Assembly: GCA_017475185.1 (NCBI GenBank)
Contig: JAFVGB010000021.1
Span: 1-34,074, forward strand
DNA length: 34,074 nucleotides
Source: Clostridia bacterium
Lineage (GTDB): Bacteria; Bacillota_A; Clostridia; TANB77; CAG-508
Direction: 5' to 3'
The notes under the pieces are model-generated. The model made no database searches. It worked only from the letters and a program-made list of their open reading frames with translations, and was not told where the DNA came from. Of the stretch, positions 1 to 7,060 are shown piece by piece (position 1 is the first letter of the stretch; each line of letters starts with the position of its first letter). Made by a program: the position numbers and the translations under genes.

Positions 1-123
1 GAAGTTGGTGTTAACTTAAAAGATGGTTACAATGGTGACTTATCTTCAAGAGACGCTGGTAGAATCGGTGGTAACATGGTTAGAAAGTTAATACAACAAG
101 CTGAAAGCAATATGACAAAATAA
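1..123 (+). CDS. Alpha/beta-type small acid-soluble spore protein (C-terminal part)
   Basis: Only the last 40 codons are inside the window, read in frame 1 and ending in TAA at 121-123. The peptide contains LSSRDAGRIGGNMVRKLI, which matches the second conserved block of alpha/beta-type SASPs (a Gly-Gly-x-Met-Val-(K/R)-K core followed by an acidic/Gln tail). In this family the protein coats spore DNA in the forespore, changes its helical form and protects it from UV and heat, and is degraded by the GPR protease at germination; the GPR site lies upstream of the window edge and cannot be seen. The finding marks the organism as a spore former. A rho-independent terminator follows at 297-323. Family assignment is firm; which SASP paralogue it is cannot be told. 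Confidence 0.9.
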   Translation, partial: EVGVNLKDGYNGDLSSRDAGRIGGNMVRKLIQQAESNMTK

Positions 124-130
124 GTTAGCC

Positions 131-215
131 GTTAACGAACGTAGTGAGTTCTACGGATAACTTATGCAACTGAACGAACGTGAAGTTGTATACCTTAATT
201 CAGCCGTTCTAGGCT
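131..215 (+). other. Cluster of three short stem-loops after the SASP gene
   Basis: Three small hairpins lie in a row. The first pairs GTTA (131-134) with TAAC (158-161) and CGTAG (140-144) with CTACG (151-155). The second pairs CAACT (167-171) with AGTTG (184-188). The third pairs AGCC (202-205) with GGCT (212-215). The first two loops share the word GAACG, and the stretch is more GC-rich than its surroundings. It is probably part of the SASP 3' untranslated region, or a small repeat relic. No known RNA family was recognised. Confidence 0.35.
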
Positions 216-296
216 AGTTAAATTGCAGGGATATTTTTCTTGGTTTTATGAATTTTAAATTTTTGTTTTATGGCAAATTCATTTAAAAATACATAA

Positions 297-323
297 AGGC
301 AGGAATTGTGTTCCTGCCTTTTT
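297..323 (+). terminator. Rho-independent terminator of the SASP gene
   Basis: Perfect stem AGGCAGGAA (297-305) with TTCCTGCCT (311-319), a TTGTG loop and a T-run to 323. It follows the SASP stop codon by about 175 bases. Confidence 0.85.
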
Positions 324-370
324 AAAGCCATAAATCTAGTTATTTTTATATAATCCTTTTCTCAAAAAAA

Positions 371-820
371 CTACATCTTATATATTTTTTCTAATAAAGC
401 TTCTTCTAATGTTTTTGAAAAATTTATCTTTAAACTTTCTGCCTTATAATTTATCCATTTAGGAATATTTACAGTTTTCTTTACTAATTCTTTTCCCCAC
501 TTTTCTGCAAATTCGCTTATATCAACTGCTATATATGTTTTAAATTTTGAAACATAATTCCAATCTTCAACACCTATTTTTTCTTCTAATTCTTCAAATG
601 TAACTTCTTCAATTTTGCTAGCTTTAGGAATCTTTTTATCAGCTTCCATTTCATCAATTACAAGCCCTGCAATTAAATCTTCTGCCATTTCCATTGCTTC
701 CTCTAAAGTAGTTCCACATGTAGATGCACTGCAATTTAGTGCATTACTTAAGTCTGGAACAAAAACTGAATATCCTCCTTCTTTTTCTTCATAAAACAAT
801 ACTGGATAAATCACTTTCAT
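371..820 (-). CDS. hicB: HicB-family antitoxin
   Basis: The 149-residue protein has the HicB fold signature near its N-terminus (YPVLFYEEKEGGYSVFVPDL at 5-24, then CSASTCGTTLEEA). This degenerate RNase-H-like domain covers and neutralises the HicA mRNA interferase. The C-terminal part (about 114-147, KKTVNIPKWINYKAE and following helices) looks like a ribbon-helix-helix DNA-binding segment, which in HicB proteins mediates operon autorepression. A strong AGGGGG ribosome binding site precedes the ATG. It lies 20 bases downstream of hicA in the usual toxin-first order. The antitoxin reading frame is intact although the toxin frame is broken. A palindrome in the hicA promoter (1054-1068) is the likely binding site. 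Confidence 0.9.
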   Translation of the reverse strand: MKVIYPVLFYEEKEGGYSVFVPDLSNALNCSASTCGTTLEEAMEMAEDLIAGLVIDEMEADKKIPKASKIEEVTFEELEEKIGVEDWNYVSKFKTYIAVDISEFAEKWGKELVKKTVNIPKWINYKAESLKINFSKTLEEALLEKIYKM

Positions 821-840
821 TTTATATACCCCCTAAATAT

Positions 841-1024
841 CTATTTCAAATGTGCTTGCTTAAATATACTATTAAGCGTACCTTTAGGAATATCTCCTTT
901 ATGATTTGGTATTATTACACTTCCGTTTGATTTCTTTATGTTTATATATGTAGTGTGACCCATTTGTGTGATGATGATACCATCCTTTGGAGGTTAATAG
1001 TTCTTCTATTTCACGAAATTTCAT
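841..1024 (-). pseudogene. hicA: HicA toxin gene, frameshifted
   Basis: Translation from ATG 1022-1024 gives MKFREIEELLTSKGWYHHHT and then GSHYIYKHKE, the start of a HicA mRNA interferase with the catalytic GSH histidine. The frame then reaches an early stop. The next frame continues as SNGSVIIPNHKGDIPKGTL and ends at TAG (841-843), the remaining HicA fold. Removing one A from the AAA run at 931-933 (plus-strand TTT) restores a protein of about 60 residues. An AGGGGG ribosome binding site lies 8 bases before the ATG. HicA cleaves mRNA and needs the lost C-terminal half, so the toxin should be inactive if the shift is real; a sequencing error is possible. Confidence 0.85.
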
Positions 1025-1046
1025 AGCTTAACCCCCTGCTTATTAT

Positions 1047-1076
1047 ATTTTACTACGTATTCTACGTATATGTCAA
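1047..1076 (-). promoter_or_regulatory. hicAB promoter with palindromic operator
   Basis: On the minus strand TTGACA (1071-1076), an 18-base spacer and TAAAAT (1047-1052) form a promoter whose start site falls about 16 bases before the hicA ATG. The spacer holds a perfect palindrome, TACGTA-GAA-TACGTA (1054-1068), between the -35 and -10 boxes, where a bound HicB dimer would block RNA polymerase. The operator role is inferred from position and from the ribbon-helix-helix tail of HicB. Confidence 0.7.
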
Positions 1077-1153
1077 TATTATTTTTAAAATTTAGCATTT
1101 CTTTTACCTCCTAGTACATTATTTATAGATAATTTTCATTATTTTCACGCATA

Positions 1154-1194
1154 AAAAACAAGAACCTCCCTTCAATTTTGAATTTTAGTTCTTG
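1154..1194 (-). terminator. Terminator downstream of the Rsm22-like gene
   Basis: On the minus strand CAAGAAC (1188-1194) pairs with GTTCTTG (1159-1165), followed by TTTTTT. Most of 1025-1328 is non-coding and holds this terminator and the hicAB promoter; nothing else was recognised there. Confidence 0.7.
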
Positions 1195-1328
1195 CTTTAT
1201 TTATTATTTTTTTATTTTATATTTATTATTGCTTGTGAACTATTGTTTGTATTATATCATATGTTATCCCACAATTCAACATGTTTTCACATATTCAAAA
1301 AACATTTTTACATCCGTAATACTAGAAT

Positions 1329-2297
1329 TTAAATTTCAATCTTATCCCCACACCCTACTTTTCTAGCCGTTTTAAATAATTCTTTCTCTTTTTTAGTTAT
1401 AACTTTCTCCTCGATTCCATCGATAGAGCAAACCTGCACAGTAATCTTCCCACTCTCAATTTTAGGATGTCTTAAAACTCTTGCAAAATCACATTTTTCG
1501 ATTTTTTCCTTACTTACTGCAATATATGAAAACTTCTCATCTTCATATGGAACATCTCCATTTTTTAACATTTTATGTATTTTAGTTCTAGCTACCCTGC
1601 AAGTAGTATGACACCAATCATTTTCAGGCATAGGACATTTTTCTATGTTAGGACAAGGAGCTACAATATTACCACCTTTGTTAATAAGTATCTTACGTAA
1701 TTCTTTAATCTCAGCAAACCCTTGTGGTGTTCCTGGTTCAATTATTAACAATATCTTATTTGCAGCATTCCACAACTTTTCCAAAGCCACTCGTCTATCA
1801 GCTTCATTTAACTCATTTAACACATAAGAACAAATTACCAAATCAGCATTATACCTTATATCTGAATTAACCAGATCAAACTTCTCCCATTTAACACTTC
1901 TAAGCTCTTCGATTTCTGATTCTTGCATAAGGTTTTCACCAAGATTTCTCATAACATTTTCTCTTTCAAGACATATGCTATCATTCAAATCAACAAAATT
2001 TCTCACAGCCCATGTTCCAGCACCAGTTCCTGCCCCAACATCTAATACAGATTCTATCTCAGGATTATATATTTCAAAAGTATTTTTTAGTGCTGTATTG
2101 ACAGCCGAATAAGTTGCTGGCATTCTAACTGCTGCATATGCTAATGCCTCAATTTCTTCAGTAACCAATCTATTACCTTTTCCACTTTTTTCTCTATATT
2201 TTAAACTTATACTTTCTGAATTATTTTTTAATTCCTTAATATTACTTTTTTCTAATTTTTCCTCTATTAGACTTCTTAATTCAATTGGTAATTCCAT
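1329..2297 (-). CDS. Rsm22/METTL17-like SAM-dependent methyltransferase (rRNA-associated)
   Basis: The 322-residue protein (start ATG 2295-2297, chosen over an upstream TTG because GAGAGGGG sits 6 bases before it) has a Rossmann methyltransferase motif I, VLDVGAGTGAG, near residue 84, and a Rsm22 family layout. Four cysteines in CPNIEKCP...WCHTTCR (about C215, C221, C229, C233) match the metal or Fe-S cluster site of Rsm22/METTL17 proteins. Family members bind the small ribosomal subunit and help its maturation; enzymatic activity is not established for most. The gene stands alone between its own promoter and terminator. A specific substrate cannot be inferred. Confidence 0.82.
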   Translation of the reverse strand: MELPIELRSLIEEKLEKSNIKELKNNSESISLKYREKSGKGNRLVTEEIEALAYAAVRMPATYSAVNTALKNTFEIYNPEIESVLDVGAGTGAGTWAVRNFVDLNDSICLERENVMRNLGENLMQESEIEELRSVKWEKFDLVNSDIRYNADLVICSYVLNELNEADRRVALEKLWNAANKILLIIEPGTPQGFAEIKELRKILINKGGNIVAPCPNIEKCPMPENDWCHTTCRVARTKIHKMLKNGDVPYEDEKFSYIAVSKEKIEKCDFARVLRHPKIESGKITVQVCSIDGIEEKVITKKEKELFKTARKVGCGDKIEI

Positions 2298-2318
2298 ACA
2301 CAACCCCTCTCCACATAA

Positions 2319-2347
2319 ATATTAACATTTATTACACTTTTTATCAA
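2319..2347 (-). promoter_or_regulatory. Promoter of the Rsm22-like gene
   Basis: TTGATA (2342-2347), 17-base spacer, TAATAT (2319-2324) on the minus strand, with the start site about 15 bases before the ribosome binding site. Confidence 0.6.
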
Positions 2348-2479
2348 CAATTTTGCATACAAATGAAATACAATTACCACTTTTTAGCATAACATCAAAA
2401 AAACAGGCTTTTTGAACTTTACTAAATTCTTGATTCAGTATAATTCAAATAACCTGCATTTTATTGTTTTATAATTTTA

Positions 2480-3010
2480 TTATTTCACTCTTTTATTTTC
2501 AAAAACTAACAAAACACTAAATATTAACTCTATTACTATCATCATTATTGCTAAAATATAATTTGCAAAATTCAAGCCAACAATCAAAGATAATATCGGT
2601 ATAATTACTGATAATACCATATATGCTTTAGAATTATATAACCACCCAAATGGCAATAAGTGTGCACCAAATATCATAGCAATAACCATTAACATTTTAT
2701 CTGGTACTGTTGGAAAAATCCACATTGCAATTAAAAGATATATCATTTGATTTATGGAAAATAACAACCCTAAATTATTTAATGGATTACTTTTATCTTG
2801 AAATTCTATTTTAAGTAACTTTGATATCATAAATGATATTGGTAATAATGGTGCAGTACAACAAAATGTTAACAAATTCTTAGTTAAAATTGGCAAATTT
2901 GTTAATTGAACTACTAGAACTGCAGTCCATATTATAACTGATGCTATAATAAAGTGAATTCCTTTCTTTTGTTTTTTACTACAATCTTTTTTTAATTCTT
3001 CTAAATTCAT
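2480..3010 (-). CDS. Small integral membrane protein, function unknown (possibly DUF7010-like)
   Basis: This 176-residue protein begins with a short charged cytoplasmic segment (MNLEELKKDCSKKQKKG) followed by about five hydrophobic helices (roughly 18-37, 43-64, 80-98, 102-122, 128-165) and a basic tail. AGGAGG lies 10 bases before the ATG. The start and helix pattern resemble a family of small membrane proteins that I tentatively equate with DUF7010; no catalytic motif is visible. It lies downstream of the TetR-CPBP operon and is separated from it by a terminator, so it is likely its own unit. Function is not known. Confidence 0.6.
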   Translation of the reverse strand: MNLEELKKDCSKKQKKGIHFIIASVIIWTAVLVVQLTNLPILTKNLLTFCCTAPLLPISFMISKLLKIEFQDKSNPLNNLGLLFSINQMIYLLIAMWIFPTVPDKMLMVIAMIFGAHLLPFGWLYNSKAYMVLSVIIPILSLIVGLNFANYILAIMMIVIELIFSVLLVFENKRVK

Positions 3011-3130
3011 CTGTATTCGCCTCCTGATGTATATTATAAATTAACATGCAATTTTAGTCCATCAACTTTGACGTGCAAATTTGTTTTTTTGTGTAAACTT
3101 TAAGTTGCATATTGCAATTTATACATAAAA

Positions 3131-3160
3131 AGCAATAGATTTATATAAAAATCTATTGCT
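3131..3160 (-). terminator. Terminator of the tetR-CPBP operon
   Basis: Perfect 12-base stem AGCAATAGATTT (3131-3142) with AAATCTATTGCT (3149-3160). On the minus strand it is followed by TTTTTATG, 17 bases after the CPBP stop codon. Confidence 0.85.
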
Positions 3161-3176
3161 AAAAAATAATAACAAA

Positions 3177-3827
3177 CTATATCATTAACAATAATAATGC
3201 CAAAACATCAGCCAAAAAGTGTGGTATCCAACTACACCATGCATTATTTGTTTCTTTAAATACAAGACCAAAAAGTGTTGAATCTATAAACACAAATAAC
3301 AAATCATATGCTACAATTTTAAAGCTTCCTGAACTAAAGTGTCCCAGTGCAAATAATAATGAAGTCAAAATTATAGATGGTATAAAATGCATTATTTTAG
3401 ATGTTTGCTTTTGAAAAAATGCTCTCCATGCTATTTCTTCTCCTAATGTCATTACAGCCATTGATAATATAGTTTTCATTAGATCTGATGATGTAGCAAA
3501 ACTAATTCTGCTCTTAACATGTTCATTAAACTCTGGCAAAAACTTACTTGCAATAACTGTACATACTATAACTGATGCAAAAGACATTAAAGTAAATACA
3601 ATAGCTTTAGGATTCTTAAAATCTTTAAAAATTCTTTTTATATCAAGTCCTTCTGTTTTTGTGTTATTTGTTTTTCTGGTAGTAAAATAAGCAATTATTC
3701 CAACTATAACAGAAATACCTGATAGTTTTAATACTTCTCCATCTACTTTAATATTTAATAGATTTGTTAATGACAATAACATCATTACTATTAAAAGAAC
3801 AATTACACTTTTATTAATTTTTTTCAT
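3177..3827 (-). CDS. CPBP-family intramembrane glutamic/metallo-protease
   Basis: The 216-residue membrane protein has six to seven hydrophobic helices and the CPBP (Abi/CAAX protease) motifs: GEEIAWRAFF (E130, E131, R135), then FALGHFSSG (H163), then IPHFLADV (H203, D207). These residues build the active site in the membrane in this family, whose members cleave prenylated or membrane peptides, protect against bacteriocins or modify peptide export. AGGAGG precedes the ATG, and the start lies 9 bases after the tetR stop codon, so the two genes form one operon. The linked TetR repressor suggests induction by a membrane-active or antimicrobial compound, but that is inference. The substrate is unknown. 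Confidence 0.88.
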   Translation of the reverse strand: MKKINKSVIVLLIVMMLLSLTNLLNIKVDGEVLKLSGISVIVGIIAYFTTRKTNNTKTEGLDIKRIFKDFKNPKAIVFTLMSFASVIVCTVIASKFLPEFNEHVKSRISFATSSDLMKTILSMAVMTLGEEIAWRAFFQKQTSKIMHFIPSIILTSLLFALGHFSSGSFKIVAYDLLFVFIDSTLFGLVFKETNNAWCSWIPHFLADVLALLLLMI

Positions 3828-3836
3828 ATCTTCCTC

Positions 3837-4391
3837 CTATTTATTAATTTTATAAAAACTTTTTTCTAAAATTTCAATACAATATTTTTCATCATATTGC
3901 ATTGAATTATTAGCAAGTAAACTAGCAAGTCCATGGGCTGTAATAAATAATAATTTAAAACCTTCCTTAACCTCACTTTTGCTCAGATTGGTTTCCTTTT
4001 GAATTACATCAAAGATTATTTGAAGACCTGCCTCATTGTCATTTATTAAATCGTCAAAACGAAAATTTGAAAATTTATCACTTTGAAATAAGAACTTAAA
4101 AAAGTTTTTTTCTTGGTCAGCAAATTTTATATACTGAAGTCCAATGTTTAATAACGGATTAATCTTATTGTTTTCCTTCATTAAGTATTCAGAATGATAG
4201 TTATCTATTATTCTATATAATTCTTCTTTTAATAAATCTACATTTTTAAAATGATACATTATTGGTTGTGTTGAACAATTCAGTTCTTTAGCAATATTTC
4301 TAACATTTAAACTATCTATTCCTTCATTCTTTATAATCGATACACCTTTGTCTAATATCATTTCTCTGGATATTTTCGCTACTGGTGGCAT
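3837..4391 (-). CDS. TetR/AcrR-family transcriptional regulator
   Basis: The 184-residue protein has a typical TetR N-terminal helix-turn-helix (about residues 8-55: REMILDKGVSIIKNEGIDSL, then VRNIAKELNCSTQPIMYHFK, with the usual xYxHF core as MYHFKNVDLL). The remainder is an all-helical ligand-binding and dimerisation domain of the TetR type. An AAAGGAGG ribosome binding site lies before ATG 4389-4391. It is the first gene of an operon with the CPBP protease. Two palindromes sharing ATAAC-N4-GTTAT overlap and follow its -10 box (4408-4436), so it very probably represses itself and the protease. The ligand cannot be predicted. Confidence 0.9.
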   Translation of the reverse strand: MPPVAKISREMILDKGVSIIKNEGIDSLNVRNIAKELNCSTQPIMYHFKNVDLLKEELYRIIDNYHSEYLMKENNKINPLLNIGLQYIKFADQEKNFFKFLFQSDKFSNFRFDDLINDNEAGLQIIFDVIQKETNLSKSEVKEGFKLLFITAHGLASLLANNSMQYDEKYCIEILEKSFYKINK

Positions 4392-4407
4392 ACATTCAAC
4401 CTCCTTT

Positions 4408-4436
4408 TATAACATATGTTATATAACTAATGTTAT
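4408..4436 (-). promoter_or_regulatory. Tandem TetR operators
   Basis: TATAACATATGTTATA (4408-4423) is a perfect 16-base palindrome. The adjoining ATAACTAATGTTAT (4423-4436) shares the half-sites ATAAC and GTTAT with a four-base centre. Their centres are 14 bases apart, and the upstream site overlaps the -10 box of the tetR promoter, the usual arrangement for an autoregulated TetR gene. Confidence 0.7.
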
Positions 4437-4463
4437 TATATATTTTTTTTACTGTTTTGTCAA
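4435..4463 (-). promoter_or_regulatory. Promoter of tetR-CPBP
   Basis: Full-consensus hexamers on the minus strand: TTGACA (4458-4463), 17-base spacer, TATAAT (4435-4440). Such a strong promoter fits tight repression by the overlapping operators. Confidence 0.85.
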
Positions 4464-4539
4464 TAAAAAAGCAAAGATGCAAATTAAAATAAACTTCATA
4501 TCGCTTATTTCAATTTACACCTTCTTCTCATTATTCTTA

Positions 4540-5346
4540 CTATTTATTCAAAAATTCTAATATTCTATCATTAAAATCTTTAGCCTCTTCATATACTCCA
4601 TGACTATATTCATCGTATATATATAATTGGCTATTTTCAATTTTTTCATTTAATTCTTTTGACGCCTCAACACCAACAATCCTATCTTTTTTAGCTCCAA
4701 TTATTAATGTTTCAGCTTGTATTTTTGATAATTCATCATATACATTATGTTCTAATATTGCCTTCATTTGTATAATAAATCTATTTAAACTTTTAGGCTT
4801 GGTAAATGTACTCATTATTCCATACATTTTTCTATATTTTTTTAATTTCTTCTCTGTATATGATCTTTCAGCTGTATCAATAAAAATCTCCTTATAATTA
4901 TCTTTTTCAGCTAATTCCACCCATCCACCTACTGATTCTTTTATTAAATCATTTGCTCTGGATGAAGTAACTGCCAACACAAGTTTATTAACCTTTTCAG
5001 GATGATTTATTGCAATTTGCTGTGCAATCATTCCCCCTTGTGAAACTCCAATTATATCAGCTTTTTCTATGTTTAACTTTTCCAATAATTTAACTACATC
5101 GTCAGCCATATCTTTTATACTGAAACCATCTTTTATTTCATTTCTTCTACTTGGTATGTAGACTTTGTAATTATTTGCAAACTTTTTATACATAGCAGCC
5201 ATAGGAATTGCTAAACCTTTTACAGTTCTCAATCCATCTCCTCCACCAGGTATTAATATTAAATTTTTACTTCCTTTTCCAAAACTTACATAATCAGTTG
5301 TATAATTATCAATTTTTATTGTTTCATTTTTTGCATTATATAACAT
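4540..5346 (-). CDS. Alpha/beta-fold hydrolase
   Basis: The 268-residue protein has an oxyanion-hole-type LIPGGGDG segment near residue 31, the nucleophile elbow GVSQGG (serine near 103), an acidic residue in AKKDRIVG and a C-terminal histidine in YSHGVY, which together make a Ser-Asp-His triad. The fold covers esterases, lipases, peptidases and haloperoxidase-like enzymes; substrate cannot be assigned. There is no signal peptide, so it is cytoplasmic. GGAGAG precedes the ATG. The gene starts 25 bases after the CDF exporter stop and is probably cotranscribed with it. No clear terminator was seen after the stop codon. Confidence 0.85.
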   Translation of the reverse strand: MLYNAKNETIKIDNYTTDYVSFGKGSKNLILIPGGGDGLRTVKGLAIPMAAMYKKFANNYKVYIPSRRNEIKDGFSIKDMADDVVKLLEKLNIEKADIIGVSQGGMIAQQIAINHPEKVNKLVLAVTSSRANDLIKESVGGWVELAEKDNYKEIFIDTAERSYTEKKLKKYRKMYGIMSTFTKPKSLNRFIIQMKAILEHNVYDELSKIQAETLIIGAKKDRIVGVEASKELNEKIENSQLYIYDEYSHGVYEEAKDFNDRILEFLNK

Positions 5347-5371
5347 ATTTTTCTCTCCATTCTATATTTCA

Positions 5372-6268
5372 TTAATGGTGATGATGGTGGTGATGATGAT
5401 GTCCTTCTGTATTTGCTTCAATCACACAGTTTTTGCTACAGCAATTTTCGTTTTCGCTTTCTAACTCAATTGTAACATGACCAATCCCATGCTCCTTAAG
5501 TTCATCTCTAATCTTATCTTTAACTTCTTTACTATTCTCTTTTGCAGTAACATGCATTGTTGCAAAATGAGTAAATCCATCCATACTCCAAACATGAATG
5601 TGATGAACATCAATTACTTCATCTATTTCGTTCAAGTGTTCTTTAAGTTCAGAAATATCAATATTATTTGGTGTTTTTTCAAGAAATACATCCAAAATAG
5701 ATTTAAAGTTCTTGTAAGCATTTACCAAAATAAATATTGCAACACAAATTGAAAGAATTGGGTCAATATATGTAATATCGAAAATTCTCATTAAAATAGC
5801 TCCAATTAAAACTACAACCCATCCAAGTACATCTTCTAACATGTGTAAATTCACAGATTTTTGGTTTAAAGAATCTCCTTCTCTTGTAAAATACGCTGCT
5901 GCAAAATTTATTATAACTCCAACTATCGCAAATATAATCATTCCGTCATAATTTATTTCTACTGGATTAATTATTCTTAATATTGAATTATATATTACTA
6001 ATATAGATCCTACCAATAAAATTACTGTTGTTATTGTGCTTCCCAAAACAGAATATCTAATATAACCATATGTATGTTTGTCATCAGGTTTCTTTTTGCT
6101 TTTCTTTTCTAGGAAATATGATATTCCTATACTCATTGCATCCCCCATATCATGCACAGAATCTGAAATTATGGCAACACTGTTTGTGAATGCTCCTCCT
6201 ATAAATTCTAATATAGAAAATGCTAAATTTAGAATAAACGCAATCAAAATGTTTTTATCAGTTTTCAT
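5372..6268 (-). CDS. Cation diffusion facilitator (zinc/cobalt-type exporter)
   Basis: The 298-residue protein has six membrane helices and two HxxxD metal-site motifs typical of Zn2+-type CDF exporters: H39/D43 in SDSVHDMGD (helix 2) and H142/D146 in LHMLEDVLG (helix 5). A cytoplasmic C-terminal domain follows (about 200-275; DVHHIHVWSMDG). The extreme C-terminus is nine consecutive histidines, after a CCSKNC cysteine cluster, which probably buffers metal in the cytoplasm. CDF proteins export divalent metal in exchange for protons. Its own promoter (6362-6390) overlaps an ArsR/SmtB-like operator, consistent with metal-induced expression. The hydrolase at 4540-5346 follows in the same operon. 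Zn2+ is the likeliest substrate; Co2+, Cd2+ or Ni2+ remain possible. Confidence 0.92.
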   Translation of the reverse strand: MKTDKNILIAFILNLAFSILEFIGGAFTNSVAIISDSVHDMGDAMSIGISYFLEKKSKKKPDDKHTYGYIRYSVLGSTITTVILLVGSILVIYNSILRIINPVEINYDGMIIFAIVGVIINFAAAYFTREGDSLNQKSVNLHMLEDVLGWVVVLIGAILMRIFDITYIDPILSICVAIFILVNAYKNFKSILDVFLEKTPNNIDISELKEHLNEIDEVIDVHHIHVWSMDGFTHFATMHVTAKENSKEVKDKIRDELKEHGIGHVTIELESENENCCSKNCVIEANTEGHHHHHHHHH

Positions 6269-6336
6269 TTATTTTTCACTCCTCGAGTTTAGATTTTTAT
6301 AATTTCATATAATATTTACATTCGATACACCGTCCG

Positions 6337-6358
6337 AATATGAATTATATTTCATATT
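6337..6358 (-). promoter_or_regulatory. ArsR/SmtB-type operator before the CDF exporter
   Basis: An inverted repeat ATATGAA-N6-TTCATAT lies at the predicted start site of the exporter transcript. It has the TGAA-N6-TTCA core known for ArsR/SmtB/CzrA metal sensors. No such regulator is encoded in the window, so it would act from elsewhere. Confidence 0.6.
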
Positions 6359-6361
6359 TTG

Positions 6362-6390
6362 ATTATAAACTTAAAATCTTATAAAGTCAA
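6362..6390 (-). promoter_or_regulatory. Promoter of the CDF-hydrolase operon
   Basis: TTGACT (6385-6390), 17-base spacer, TATAAT (6362-6367) on the minus strand. Confidence 0.8.
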
Positions 6391-6430
6391 TATCATACTA
6401 ACATAACAAAAATAAAAAAGCAATTAAAAA

Positions 6431-6451
6431 AACAGGATATAAAATCCTGTT
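6431..6451 (-). terminator. Terminator of the XRE regulator gene
   Basis: Stem AACAGGAT (6431-6438) with ATCCTGTT (6444-6451), followed on the minus strand by a T-run, 17 bases after the stop codon. The opposite strand also has T-rich sequence after the stem. Confidence 0.8.
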
Positions 6452-6467
6452 TTCCTTTTTAAATAAA

Positions 6468-6935
6468 CTATTTTAATTTAACTTCATAATATTTGCAAAA
6501 ATAAATCCATAACAAAATTCCAAAAACTAAAACTAAAGCTCCTCCAACACCTGTTCCATGATTCTCAGGGTAATAATAATTTATTAAACCATGAACAATT
6601 GCACTTATTATAACAATAATTGTTAATAATATTGATAATCTTTTTAACCCTTTCTCTGCATTTAATTTTCTTTCTTGTAATTCCATTAAATTTTCCTCTG
6701 CTTTAATCTTATAATTTTCCATACTAATCACCTCTCCACTTAATAATTCATTTACACTAATTCCAAGTAAATCGCATAATTCTAACATAATAGAAGAATC
6801 TGGCATTCCTTTTCCTGTTTCCCATTTTGATATTGCTTTATCTGTAATATTTAATTTTTCAGCTAACTGAGCTTGAGTTAATTTTTTATTTTTTCTACAC
6901 TCAGCAATAAACCTTCCTATTTTTACTTGATCCAT
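6468..6935 (-). CDS. XRE-family helix-turn-helix regulator with membrane tail
   Basis: Residues 5-62 of this 155-residue protein form a standard Cro/CI helix-turn-helix (KIGRFIAECRKNKKLTQAQL, then AISKWETGKGMPD, then LLGISVNELL). A charged linker and two hydrophobic segments (about 98-117 and 128-147) follow, so the DNA-binding domain is tethered to the membrane. This architecture is common in Clostridia, where such proteins are thought to sense envelope or peptide signals, but targets are rarely known. A GGAGG ribosome binding site precedes the ATG. It lies downstream of the peptidase gene on the same strand with 125 bases between; a joint role is only a guess. Confidence 0.85.
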   Translation of the reverse strand: MDQVKIGRFIAECRKNKKLTQAQLAEKLNITDKAISKWETGKGMPDSSIMLELCDLLGISVNELLSGEVISMENYKIKAEENLMELQERKLNAEKGLKRLSILLTIIVIISAIVHGLINYYYPENHGTGVGGALVLVFGILLWIYFCKYYEVKLK

Positions 6936-7060
6936 AATTTACCTCCTTCAATTACATATTAGCAAAACATTTTTGTAATGTACATGAACTATTCGTAGAG
7001 TTGGCCATTTTTCAATAATTCTACGTTCCGTTTACCTCATTTTTCACCTATATTTCACTA

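Noticed and set aside
1021..1098. A 25-codon reading frame before hicA with AGGAGG and a stop overlapping the hicA ATG.
   Set aside because: The hicA promoter lies inside it, so the normal transcript would not carry its start codon; no similarity to any leader peptide was seen.
1178..1366. Plus-strand open frame in the Rsm22 3' region.
   Set aside because: Low-complexity Leu/Tyr/Phe-rich translation over a terminator with no ribosome binding site.
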